Shown here piece after piece: positions 26,172 through 33,562 of a stretch of DNA of 64,000 nt. Source of the stretch: UBA1413 sp964552955. Lineage in GTDB: Bacteria; Bacteroidota; Bacteroidia; Bacteroidales; Prolixibacteraceae. Position 1 is the stretch's first letter, and every line of letters begins with the position of its first letter. The notes below the pieces were generated by a model. The model saw only the letters and a list, made by a program, of their open reading frames with translations, did not search any database and was not told where the DNA came from. The position numbers and the translations under genes are program-made. The DNA is taken from the NCBI GenBank assembly GCA_964552955.1, contig CAZKIU010000015.1, positions 1 through 64,000 of the forward strand, written 5' to 3'.

Positions 26172-27062
26172 TCAGGAAACGCCGGCCGCCATCTTGGCTT
26201 TTTTCTCCATCTTCCTGACGACCCTCCCCGAGATGAGAATGCTCAGCTCATAAAGCAGCAGCAGCGGCACTGCCACCAGAATCTGGCTGAAGATGTCGGG
26301 CGGGGTGATGATGGCCGATAACAAAAAGAGTAAAACAATGGCATGTTTACGGTAGGTACGCATGAACCCCGGCGTCAGCAGCCCTACCCTGCTCAGGGAG
26401 TAGGAAAAGACCGGCAACAGAAACACCACCCCGGAGGCAAAAACAATGCTCACCACTATGCTGATGTAAGAGGTGATGTTGATCTGGTTGGAAACATCGG
26501 GACTGATGGAATAATTTCCGAAGAACTCAATGGAGAGGGGCACGATCAGGTAATAGCCAAATAAAATACCCACAATAAAAAGAAAAGTGGTATAAAAAAC
26601 AGCCCCTGTGGCCACCTTTTTCTCGTTTTCATAGAGGGCCGGTTTGATGAACTTCCAGAATTCCCAGAAGACCACCGGTGCCGCCAGGATAAGCCCCGCC
26701 ACCATGGCGGTCCACATCGACATATTGAACTGCCCCGGTAATTTGATGTTGATCAGTTCAATCTCCTTCTGATTGATCCTCAGGGCGTCACTCCCCAGGA
26801 ATTCAGCCAACCGGGAAAACATCCTGTTGGTCCAGAAATCGGGCGATTTGGGTTTGAAAATGATCTCATGAAAGATGAAATCCTGGATGATAAATGCGAA
26901 AATGGCAAGCACAACAATGGCTATCAGGGAACGTATGATATGCCATCTCAACTCTTCCAGATGGTCCAGAAACGACATTTCACCCACTTTTTCCTTTTCC
27001 CTGCGTTCCTGATTTTCTATCGCCTTTAATTCTCTATCACTCTTTTTCAGGCCCATCGGCAT
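26172..27062 (-). CDS. tatC: Sec-independent protein translocase subunit TatC
   Basis: Multispanning receptor of the twin-arginine translocase. The 296-residue protein carries the TatC N-terminal signature MSFLDHLEELRWHIIRS at residues 29-45, about six hydrophobic segments (first at about 42-60) and the conserved PVFWEFWKFIKPALYENEKK motif on the first periplasmic loop/TM2 region. An N-terminal charged extension of 28 residues precedes the signature. The start could therefore be 26978 instead. The upstream start is kept because a perfect -7 box (27086-27093) lies just ahead of it. tatA is not in the window. Confidence 0.94.
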   Translation of the reverse strand: MPMGLKKSDRELKAIENQERREKEKVGEMSFLDHLEELRWHIIRSLIAIVVLAIFAFIIQDFIFHEIIFKPKSPDFWTNRMFSRLAEFLGSDALRINQKEIELINIKLPGQFNMSMWTAMVAGLILAAPVVFWEFWKFIKPALYENEKKVATGAVFYTTFLFIVGILFGYYLIVPLSIEFFGNYSISPDVSNQINITSYISIVVSIVFASGVVFLLPVFSYSLSRVGLLTPGFMRTYRKHAIVLLFLLSAIITPPDIFSQILVAVPLLLLYELSILISGRVVRKMEKKAKMAAGVS

Positions 27063-27085
27063 CGGTCACAATTGTTAAAACACTG

Positions 27086-27093
27086 CAAATATA
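27086..27093 (-). promoter_or_regulatory. -7 box for tatC-lptB
   Basis: TATATTTG on the minus strand, a perfect match 23 bases before the tatC start. Confidence 0.55.
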
Positions 27094-27170
27094 GCGACTT
27101 CCCCCAAACCGCGCCCGTTACGTTTTGTATAAATATTTCTAAAAATTGTCGGATGCGTTTGTGCATTGGA

Positions 27171-27178
27171 TAACTTTG
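27171..27178 (+). promoter_or_regulatory. -7 box for recQ
   Basis: TAACTTTG is a perfect match, 61 bases upstream of the recQ start. The region between tatC and recQ holds these two divergent promoters. Confidence 0.55.
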
Positions 27179-27239
27179 ACTAATTTAGGTAGTTTATTAA
27201 AAAATCTGCATTCAAACTTTATCCGGAAAATAACCACTG

Positions 27240-29423
27240 ATGCCAAGAAAGAGTGAATTAACAGAATATCTTCATAGATATTTCGGTTTTGACAGGTTCA
27301 AGGGGGAACAGGAAGCTGCCATCATGAGTGTGCTGGAGGGGCACAACACCTTTGTGTTGATGCCCACAGGAGGAGGCAAATCCCTGATTTATCAGTTACC
27401 GGCGGTGATGATGGAAGGGACGGCCCTGGTCATCTCGCCCCTGATCGCGCTGATGAAAAACCAGGTTGACTCCATGCGGGGGATCTCCACCGAAGACAAT
27501 ATTGCCCATTTTCTCAACTCGTCGTTAACGAAGGCCGCCATCCAGGATGTGAAGGATGATGTTCTGGCCGGAAAGACCAAACTGTTGTATGTGGCCCCTG
27601 AGTCGCTCACCAAAGAGGAGAATGTCGAGTTCCTGAAGAACATCAAAATATCCTTTTATGCCGTGGATGAGGCCCATTGTATTTCGGAGTGGGGGCATGA
27701 TTTCAGACCGGAATACCGCCGGATCAGGCCCATTGTCCAGGAAATCGGGGTAGCTCCCGTGGTAGCCCTGACGGCCACAGCCACGGCCAAGGTACAACAT
27801 GACATCCAGAAAAACCTGGGTATTCTCGACGCCAACGTCTTCAAGGCCTCCTTCAACCGGCCCAACCTCTACTACGAGGTACGCCCCAAGGTGAAACCTG
27901 AAAACCAGATCATCCGCTTTATCAAGGAGAACGCGGGTAAATCAGGCATTATTTACTGTCTGAGCCGCAAAAAGGTGGAAGAGCTGGCCGAGACCCTCCG
28001 CATCAATGAGATCAAGGTGCTGCCCTACCACGCGGGCATGGATGCCGCCACCCGGAGCCTGAACCAGGATAAGTTCCTGATGGAAGAGGTGGACGTCATG
28101 GTGGCCACCATTGCCTTCGGCATGGGCATCGACAAACCCGACGTGCGCTATGTGATCCATTATGATATTCCCAAGAGCCTGGAGGGGTATTACCAGGAGA
28201 CCGGCCGCGCCGGCCGCGATGGCGGCGAGGGTAAATGCATCACCTTTTACAGCTACAAGGATATCCAGAAACTCGACAAGTTCATGCATGGCAAACCGGT
28301 CGCTGAACAGGAAATCGGCCGCCAGCTGCTCCTCGATACCGTCTCCTATGCCGAAACCGCCATCTGCCGCCGTATCATCCTGCTCCACTATTTCGGAGAA
28401 AAATATGAAAACGAAAACTGCGGCAACTGCGACAACTGCCTCAACCCCAAAGAGATCATCGAAGCCAGCGACGAGGTGACCCGTGCCCTGGAGGCCATCA
28501 TGGAGGTGAAGGAGAAATACAAAGCCGAACATATCGCCGACATCCTGGTGGGAAAAACCACTGCCGCCGTCAAATCGTTCCATCACGATGAACTGGAAAC
28601 CTTTGGCTCGGGCGACGACCACGACGAACATTTCTGGAATGCCGTCTTCCGGCAGTCGATGGTCGCCGGACTGATTTCCAAGGATATCGAAAACTACGGG
28701 TTGCTGAAAATCACCCCCGAAGGGCATGAATTCCTCAAGAACCCCCGTCCGTTCCAACTGGTAAAAAACCACCGCTACGAGGATGAAGAGGACGAAGCAG
28801 CCGCAGGCGCCCCCGCCGGTGGATCAGGCGGCGATACCGAACTCTTCAACATGCTCAAAGACCTGAGAAAAAGCATCGCGAAAAAACACGACCTTCCTCC
28901 TTTTGTCATCTTTCAGGATCCTTCACTGGCCGACATGTCCATCCAGTATCCCATTGACCTCGATGAACTCCAGAAAATCCAGGGCGTCGGCCAGGGAAAA
29001 GCCCAACGCTATGGCAAGGAATTCGTCGCCCTGATCAAAAAGTATGTCGAGGAGAACGAAATCGAACGGCCTCAGGACCTGGTCGTCCGCCAGGTCGCCA
29101 ACAAATCGAAGATGAAGGTCTATATCATCCAGAGTATCGACAGGAAAATCTCGCTGGAAGATATTGCTGAAGCCAAAGGAATCGAATTCCCCGAGCTGCT
29201 GACTGAATTGGAAGCCATCGTAAATTCAGGAACCCGCATCAATATCGATTACTATATTAATGAAGTTCTCGATGAAGAACAGCAGGAGGAGATTTTTGAC
29301 TACTTCCGCGAATCCGAAAACGACTCTGCCGCAGAGGCCCTGGCCGAATTGGGTGGCACCGATTACACGGAAGAGCATGTCCGCCTGATGCGCATCAAGT
29401 TCCTCTCCGACATGGGAAACTAA
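27240..29423 (+). CDS. recQ: ATP-dependent DNA helicase RecQ
   Basis: 3'-5' superfamily 2 helicase for recombination and fork repair. The 727-residue protein starts at the ATG at 27240 and has motif 0/I (FKGEQEAAI, MPTGGGKSLIYQ), DEAH box (AVDEAHCISEWGHDFRPEY), motif VI (QETGRAGRDG), a zinc-binding cysteine set in CRRIILLHYFGE and NCGNCDNCLNP, a winged-helix RQC domain and a C-terminal HRDC-type domain (LPPFVIFQDPSLADM, IQGVGQGKAQRYG). It ends with an extra tail of about 120 residues that is typical of Bacteroidota RecQ. Single-gene unit. Confidence 0.96.
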   Translation: MPRKSELTEYLHRYFGFDRFKGEQEAAIMSVLEGHNTFVLMPTGGGKSLIYQLPAVMMEGTALVISPLIALMKNQVDSMRGISTEDNIAHFLNSSLTKAAIQDVKDDVLAGKTKLLYVAPESLTKEENVEFLKNIKISFYAVDEAHCISEWGHDFRPEYRRIRPIVQEIGVAPVVALTATATAKVQHDIQKNLGILDANVFKASFNRPNLYYEVRPKVKPENQIIRFIKENAGKSGIIYCLSRKKVEELAETLRINEIKVLPYHAGMDAATRSLNQDKFLMEEVDVMVATIAFGMGIDKPDVRYVIHYDIPKSLEGYYQETGRAGRDGGEGKCITFYSYKDIQKLDKFMHGKPVAEQEIGRQLLLDTVSYAETAICRRIILLHYFGEKYENENCGNCDNCLNPKEIIEASDEVTRALEAIMEVKEKYKAEHIADILVGKTTAAVKSFHHDELETFGSGDDHDEHFWNAVFRQSMVAGLISKDIENYGLLKITPEGHEFLKNPRPFQLVKNHRYEDEEDEAAAGAPAGGSGGDTELFNMLKDLRKSIAKKHDLPPFVIFQDPSLADMSIQYPIDLDELQKIQGVGQGKAQRYGKEFVALIKKYVEENEIERPQDLVVRQVANKSKMKVYIIQSIDRKISLEDIAEAKGIEFPELLTELEAIVNSGTRINIDYYINEVLDEEQQEEIFDYFRESENDSAAEALAELGGTDYTEEHVRLMRIKFLSDMGN

Positions 29424-29652
29424 CCATTTCCTCCGGAACTTTTTCAAAGCGCCGCACGCTGATATCCTGACAGGAGCGATGGCCTCCCCTGCGCTGAGGC
29501 CGCCGGTGGAAGGGGGCCCCATGAGGCTGCTCCACCTCAACACCCCTCTCGTCTCAGGCGAGGCGCCTTTCCTATGACCCGGGATAAGGCGAATGATCCC
29601 ACAGGGAACTCCTCCCAGAGGGTGCTGCTGATGTAAATTGAAGAATTTTAAA

Positions 29653-29660
29653 TATTTTTG
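29653..29660 (+). promoter_or_regulatory. -7 box for ahcY
   Basis: TATTTTTG is a perfect match 35 bases before the ahcY start. The leader is therefore only about 30 bases, too short for a riboswitch. The remaining recQ-ahcY gap of 272 bases shows no other recognisable element. Confidence 0.6.
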
Positions 29661-29695
29661 CCCGGAATTTAATGACCCTGAAAAAATAACAGAAT

Positions 29696-31093
29696 ATGAC
29701 AGAATATAAGGTAGCCGATATCGGGCTGGCCGGTTTTGGCCGGAAGGAGATAACCATTGCAGAAAAAGAGATGCCGGGACTGATGGCCATCAGGGAGCGG
29801 TACCGTGTCACGCAGCCTTTGAAAGGAGCCCGGATCATGGGTAGCCTGCACATGACGATCCAGACGGCAGTATTGATCGAGACCCTGGCGGCTCTGGGGG
29901 CCGAGGTGCGGTGGGCCAGCTGCAACATTTTCTCGACGCAGGACCATGCTGCCGCGGCCATTGCCGCCGCAGGCATTCCCGTTTTTGCCTGGAAGGGGGA
30001 GACCCTGGAAGAGTACTGGTGGTGCACCGAGAGGGCCCTTGACTTTGGCAACGGCCAGGGACCTCACCTCATCGTTGACGACGGGGGAGATGCCACCTTG
30101 ATGGTCCACCGGGGTTACAAGGCCGAAAAAGATCCCTCCATCCTGGAACTTCCCGCCGAAGGAGAGGATGAGAAACAGCTTAACCTGCTGCTCAGGAAGA
30201 TCCTGGCGGCCACGCCGCACCGCTGGAACCTGGCTGCCGCCGATATCAGGGGGGTTTCCGAAGAGACCACCACCGGGGTGCACCGGCTTTATCAGATGCA
30301 GGAAGCCGGGGAACTCCTTTTCCCGGCCATCAATGTCAACGACTCGGTGACCAAGTCGAAATTCGACAACCTGTATGGGTGCCGTGAGTCCCTGGCCGAC
30401 GGGATCAAAAGGGCCACCGACGTGATGATTGCCGGCAAGGTAGTAGTGGTGGCCGGCTATGGAGACGTGGGTAAAGGGTGTGCCCGCTCCATGCGGGGCT
30501 ACGGAGCACGCGTCATCGTCACCGAAATAGACCCCATCTGCGCCCTGCAGGCTGCCATGGAAGGCTTCGAGGTGAAAACCATGGAGGAAGCCCTCCCCGA
30601 GGGAAATATCTTCGTGACCACCACCGGCAACCGCGATGTGATCACCGGCGAACATATGGCAGCCATGAAAGACCAGGCCATCGTTTGTAATATCGGTCAC
30701 TTCGACAATGAGATCCAGGTGGCACGCCTCGAAAAATGGCCCGGGATCACCAAAACCAACATCAAGCCGCAGGTCGACCAATACAGCTACCCCGACGGGC
30801 ATACTATATTTCTTCTGGCCGAAGGGCGCCTGGTCAACCTGGGATGTGCCACCGGTCACCCCTCATTTGTGATGAGTAACTCCTTCACCAACCAGACGCT
30901 GGCCCAGATAGAGCTGTGGCAGAATAAGCTGGAAACCGGCGTTTACCGGCTTCCCAAACGGCTCGACGAAGAGGTGGCACGCCTTCACCTGCAACAACTG
31001 GGAGTTAAACTGACCACCCTCACCAGGGAACAGGCCGACTATCTGGGGGTAGCCCCCGAAGGCCCGTACAAGCCAGAACATTACCGCTATTGA
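29696..31093 (+). CDS. ahcY: Adenosylhomocysteinase
   Basis: NAD-dependent hydrolase that splits S-adenosylhomocysteine to adenosine and homocysteine, relieving product inhibition of methyltransferases. The 465-residue protein shows KVADIGLAGFGRKEI, the substrate-site LHMTIQTAVLIETL, CNIFSTQDHAAAA, the catalytic DSVTKSKFDN, the NAD Rossmann motif VVVAGYGDVGKGCARS and the C-terminal KPEHYRY, all hallmarks. The length and motif set are complete. Single-gene unit, convergent with the Rieske lipoprotein gene. Confidence 0.97.
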   Translation: MTEYKVADIGLAGFGRKEITIAEKEMPGLMAIRERYRVTQPLKGARIMGSLHMTIQTAVLIETLAALGAEVRWASCNIFSTQDHAAAAIAAAGIPVFAWKGETLEEYWWCTERALDFGNGQGPHLIVDDGGDATLMVHRGYKAEKDPSILELPAEGEDEKQLNLLLRKILAATPHRWNLAAADIRGVSEETTTGVHRLYQMQEAGELLFPAINVNDSVTKSKFDNLYGCRESLADGIKRATDVMIAGKVVVVAGYGDVGKGCARSMRGYGARVIVTEIDPICALQAAMEGFEVKTMEEALPEGNIFVTTTGNRDVITGEHMAAMKDQAIVCNIGHFDNEIQVARLEKWPGITKTNIKPQVDQYSYPDGHTIFLLAEGRLVNLGCATGHPSFVMSNSFTNQTLAQIELWQNKLETGVYRLPKRLDEEVARLHLQQLGVKLTTLTREQADYLGVAPEGPYKPEHYRY

Positions 31094-31220
31094 CCAGGAT
31101 GTTGCCAAAGGTGAGGAGCTGCCCTCACCTTCGGCCCATCCCTTCATAGAACCAACCGGGCCCCCTTCCTTTGTGAGGAAAAAGAGCACCGGTTTCAATG
31201 CAGAAGAGTGAATCCTGCCG

Positions 31221-31254
31221 CTGAAACCGCCTTACGCAGGGAAGGCGGTTTCAG
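31221..31254. terminator. Perfect 13-bp hairpin between convergent genes
   Basis: CTGAAACCGCCTT pairs with AAGGCGGTTTCAG around an eight-base loop. It overlaps the stop codon of the Rieske lipoprotein gene (minus strand) and follows ahcY (plus strand) by 130 bases. It is most likely a bidirectional terminator. Confidence 0.7.
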
Positions 31255-31664
31255 TTATAAATCCTGAGGAAGTTGCCGGTCACCGACACATGGTAAGCCT
31301 GCAGGGGAAAGGTGGCCGGTCCTTTGGCTGGATAGCCCCCGCCCATGAGGAGAAACTGGGAGTGGCAGCGCGGGCAGGTGGCCACAGGTCCCTCCAGCCC
31401 CACCGGGACCTTCGGGTCAATCTCATGGGTGCAGGCCGCATCAAAGGCATACCACGACCCCGGAAACTCACAATAGATGACCACCCCGCCAAAACCCACC
31501 CCACGGAAATAAGCCGAATTGCCAGCCACCGTCAGCTCATTCATGATGGCCAGATCGACCGTGAAGGATACCGGAACGTAGGGAATCACCTCATTGCGCT
31601 CCTTGTCGCAGGCTGTCACCAAAGCCACAACCAGCACTGCCGTCATGAAAAACTTTCTGATCAT
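31251..31664 (-). CDS. Rieske [2Fe-2S] domain lipoprotein
   Basis: Small predicted lipoprotein of 137 residues. The signal ends with the lipobox ALVTAC (Cys19). The Rieske iron-sulfur ligands are present as CTHEID and CPRCHSQF in the C-terminal half, giving the Cys-His/Cys-His pair. Proteins of this kind occur widely in Bacteroidota and their role is not established. An electron-transfer or redox-sensing role in the periplasm is plausible. The long open frame upstream of 31664 overlaps the divergent gene and is rejected. The start at 31664 follows an AAGGAA-like ribosome site. Confidence 0.85.
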   Translation of the reverse strand: MIRKFFMTAVLVVALVTACDKERNEVIPYVPVSFTVDLAIMNELTVAGNSAYFRGVGFGGVVIYCEFPGSWYAFDAACTHEIDPKVPVGLEGPVATCPRCHSQFLLMGGGYPAKGPATFPLQAYHVSVTGNFLRIYN

Positions 31665-31678
31665 TTTCCCGGGTTCCT

Positions 31679-31719
31679 TATTTTTGCTACCTTTATCTCC
31701 AACAAACAACGAAGGTAGC
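31679..31719. promoter_or_regulatory. Divergent promoter region with inverted repeat
   Basis: A plus-strand -7 box TATTTTTG (31679-31686) precedes the hypothetical gene at 31761. A minus-strand near match, TACCTTCG (31710-31717, one mismatch), could serve the Rieske gene. An inverted repeat GCTACCTT (31686-31693) / AAGGTAGC (31712-31719) overlaps both, so one regulator site could control the two genes. Confidence 0.45.
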
Positions 31720-31760
31720 CGTTTTATTTCACAGAACGAACAGAAATTTCCAACCACCCC

Positions 31761-32345
31761 ATGGACGACCTGATCATCATCATACTCACCCTGGCCTTCA
31801 CGATTCTGGCGGCTGTCAACCAGAACAAGAAGAAGAAACCAGTGCCCGGCCAGGCGCCTGAGCCCGATTTCTGGAAGATGCTTATTCCCGGAAACCAGGA
31901 GGACGATGTGTTCGAGCCTGTGGCTGAAGGTGAAAAGGAGCCGGTACTCAGGCGGGAGGCGACCCCGCGGCAGGATCCCTTCCAACAGGGGGAATCCCCG
32001 GTCAGACCAGGAAGCCAGGAGGGTGCCGCCTACAGGGTGCCACCCCGGGAAGAGGGATCGAGCGTGCTGACAGGAAAGATCCCCGCGCCCGCTTACCGGA
32101 AGAGCAACCCCCCTGATCCGGGCCGTCAACGGCAGGCCCAGGCAGGCCCTGCCCCCAAACGTGGTACCTTCACCGGTGAAGCCCATGATAGCTTCTCCTC
32201 CGAAGGACACCGCAACGAAAACCTGGTTTCTGCCACGCCGCGGGAATCCCCTCAGGAAGAGATGGACCACCCTCCCTTTATGGACGATTTCTCACTTCAG
32301 AAAGCCGTAATTTACCGGGAAATACTTGATCCCAAATATTTTTAA
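31761..32345 (+). CDS. Membrane-anchored hypothetical protein
   Basis: Protein of 194 residues with one N-terminal membrane segment (LIIIILTLAFTILAAV, about residues 4-19) followed by a lysine cluster (NKKKKP), so the long tail is probably cytoplasmic. The rest is low-complexity, rich in Pro, Glu, Arg and Gln with no recognisable domain, ending with a slightly hydrophobic stretch (SLQKAVIYREILDPKYF). The short ending is similar to that of other Bacteroidota hypotheticals with an N-terminal anchor. Divergent from the Rieske gene and upstream of greA. Function unknown. Confidence 0.7.
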   Translation: MDDLIIIILTLAFTILAAVNQNKKKKPVPGQAPEPDFWKMLIPGNQEDDVFEPVAEGEKEPVLRREATPRQDPFQQGESPVRPGSQEGAAYRVPPREEGSSVLTGKIPAPAYRKSNPPDPGRQRQAQAGPAPKRGTFTGEAHDSFSSEGHRNENLVSATPRESPQEEMDHPPFMDDFSLQKAVIYREILDPKYF

Positions 32346-32405
32346 CAACTCCGCACCGGAACTTTTAATTTTTGGGGTAACGTTTTTTTAATTCAAGAAA
32401 TTGAC

Positions 32406-32413
32406 TATTTTTG
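32406..32413 (+). promoter_or_regulatory. -7 box for greA
   Basis: TATTTTTG is a perfect match. A TTTT run at 32383-32386 gives a near -33 element at 19-base spacing. Transcription would start near 32420, where the leader hairpin begins. Confidence 0.6.
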
Positions 32414-32420
32414 TACCAGG

Positions 32421-32458
32421 AAGAGTCCTGAGACCTCAGGATTCTTTCTCTTTTTTTT
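32421..32458 (+). terminator. Intrinsic terminator-like hairpin in the greA leader (possible attenuator)
   Basis: AAGAGTCCTGA (32421-32431), loop GACC, then TCAGGATTCTT (32436-32446) form an 11-pair stem with one G-T pair. TCTC and eight Ts follow. It lies between the greA -7 box and the greA ribosome site (AAGGAGG, about 32475), with the start codon at 32489. It could instead be a terminator for the preceding gene, which ends at 32345, but it is downstream of the promoter box. RNA polymerase starting at the box would meet it at once. Confidence 0.65.
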
Positions 32459-32488
32459 AATAGCTATCAAACAAGGAGGAAAAAAATA

Positions 32489-32962
32489 ATGACACGGAGT
32501 GTCTATCTCACCCAGGAGGGATTGAAGAAGTTGCGTGAGGAGCTGGAGTTCCTGACGACTATTGAGCGCCCCAAAATATCGAAACAGATCGGGGAGGCCA
32601 TAGAAAAAGGGGATATTACCGAGAACGCCGAATACGATGCGGCCAAGGATGCCCAGGGACTTCTGGAAGCCAAGATTGCTGGATTACAGGCCAAGATTGC
32701 CCATGCCAGAATCATCGATGAATCGAAGATTGATACCAACCAGGTTCAAATCCTGAACAAGGTGACCATCAGGAACCGGAATAACAACGCAGTGATGCAG
32801 TACACCATTGTTCCTGAGAGCGAAGCTAACCTGAAGGAGGGAAAGATCTCGGTATCAACGCCCATTGCCCAGGGACTTATGGGCAAGAAAGTGGGTGAAA
32901 GTGTGGAGATCAAGGTTCCGGCAGGGGTTATTCATTTTGAGATTGTAGAAATTGCCATCTGA
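32489..32962 (+). CDS. greA: Transcription elongation factor GreA
   Basis: Rescues backtracked RNA polymerase by stimulating transcript cleavage. The 157-residue protein has the N-terminal coiled coil with the acidic tip (GDITENAEYDAAKDAQG, where the two conserved acidic residues sit) and the FKBP-like C-terminal domain (VSTPIAQGLMGKKVGESVEIKVPAG). A very strong ribosome site (AAGGAGGA) precedes the start, which is unusual in this phylum. The gene is followed after 13 bases by a HIT-family gene, and the two are probably co-transcribed. The leader carries a terminator-like hairpin. Confidence 0.97.
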   Translation: MTRSVYLTQEGLKKLREELEFLTTIERPKISKQIGEAIEKGDITENAEYDAAKDAQGLLEAKIAGLQAKIAHARIIDESKIDTNQVQILNKVTIRNRNNNAVMQYTIVPESEANLKEGKISVSTPIAQGLMGKKVGESVEIKVPAGVIHFEIVEIAI

Positions 32963-32975
32963 AAATTGCACGACT

Positions 32976-33377
32976 ATGCCATCGGTATTCACCCGTATCA
33001 TTAACAGTGAAATTCCGGCTTACAAAGTAGCCGAGAACGACGAGTACCTTGCATTTCTTGACATCTCGCCGGTAGCCAAAGGCCATACCCTGGTGGTTCC
33101 CAAGAAAGAGGTGGATTATCTATTTGATCTGGATGACGAGACCTACCTGGGGTTGCAGGCCTTTGCCAAAAGAGTGGCCATCGGCCTAAAGAAGGCGATA
33201 CCCTGTCGCAAGGTGGGTGTGGCTGTACTGGGACTGGAAGTTCCGCACGCCCATATTCATCTTATTCCCATGCAAAGTGAATCTGACCTTTTGAATTTCG
33301 GGAAGAAACTCCGGCTGACCCCGGAGGAGTTCGAGGAGATCCGCGAAACGATAGCCGCTCACATCAGCCGCAGGTAA
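32976..33377 (+). CDS. HIT family protein
   Basis: Histidine-triad nucleotide hydrolase of the HINT type, 133 residues. The triad is HAHIHLIP near residue 97, and the N-terminal part (FTRIINSEIPAYKVAEND, FLDISPVAKGHTLVVPK) matches the family. It probably hydrolyses AMP-linked or related nucleotide substrates. The first ATG of the longer frame (32952) overlaps greA, and the ATG at 32976 is preferred. Adjacent to greA in a likely operon. dnaE follows after 185 bases. Confidence 0.93.
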   Translation: MPSVFTRIINSEIPAYKVAENDEYLAFLDISPVAKGHTLVVPKKEVDYLFDLDDETYLGLQAFAKRVAIGLKKAIPCRKVGVAVLGLEVPHAHIHLIPMQSESDLLNFGKKLRLTPEEFEEIRETIAAHISRR

Positions 33378-33562
33378 ACGCCCCCCGGCAAAGCATAGCG
33401 CCCCCCGCCCCGTGAGGCCACTGCGGAGATCTCCTTTCCGGGGAAACTTATTAACAAGACCTGCCCCCGTCGGCCTAAATCAGTACTTTTACATGCCGGA
33501 GGATTCCTGGGGCCACCCCGTCAACGGAGTGCCTTTCTCCTTCAGTATGAATTGTTTACCTG

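Noticed and set aside
29424..29695. Possible SAH or SAM riboswitch ahead of ahcY
   Set aside because: The -7 box at 29653 leaves a leader of about 30 bases. The rest lies upstream of the promoter.
29669..30859. 396-codon minus-strand open frame opposite ahcY
   Set aside because: Shadow of a highly conserved gene, with no family pattern and no promoter box.
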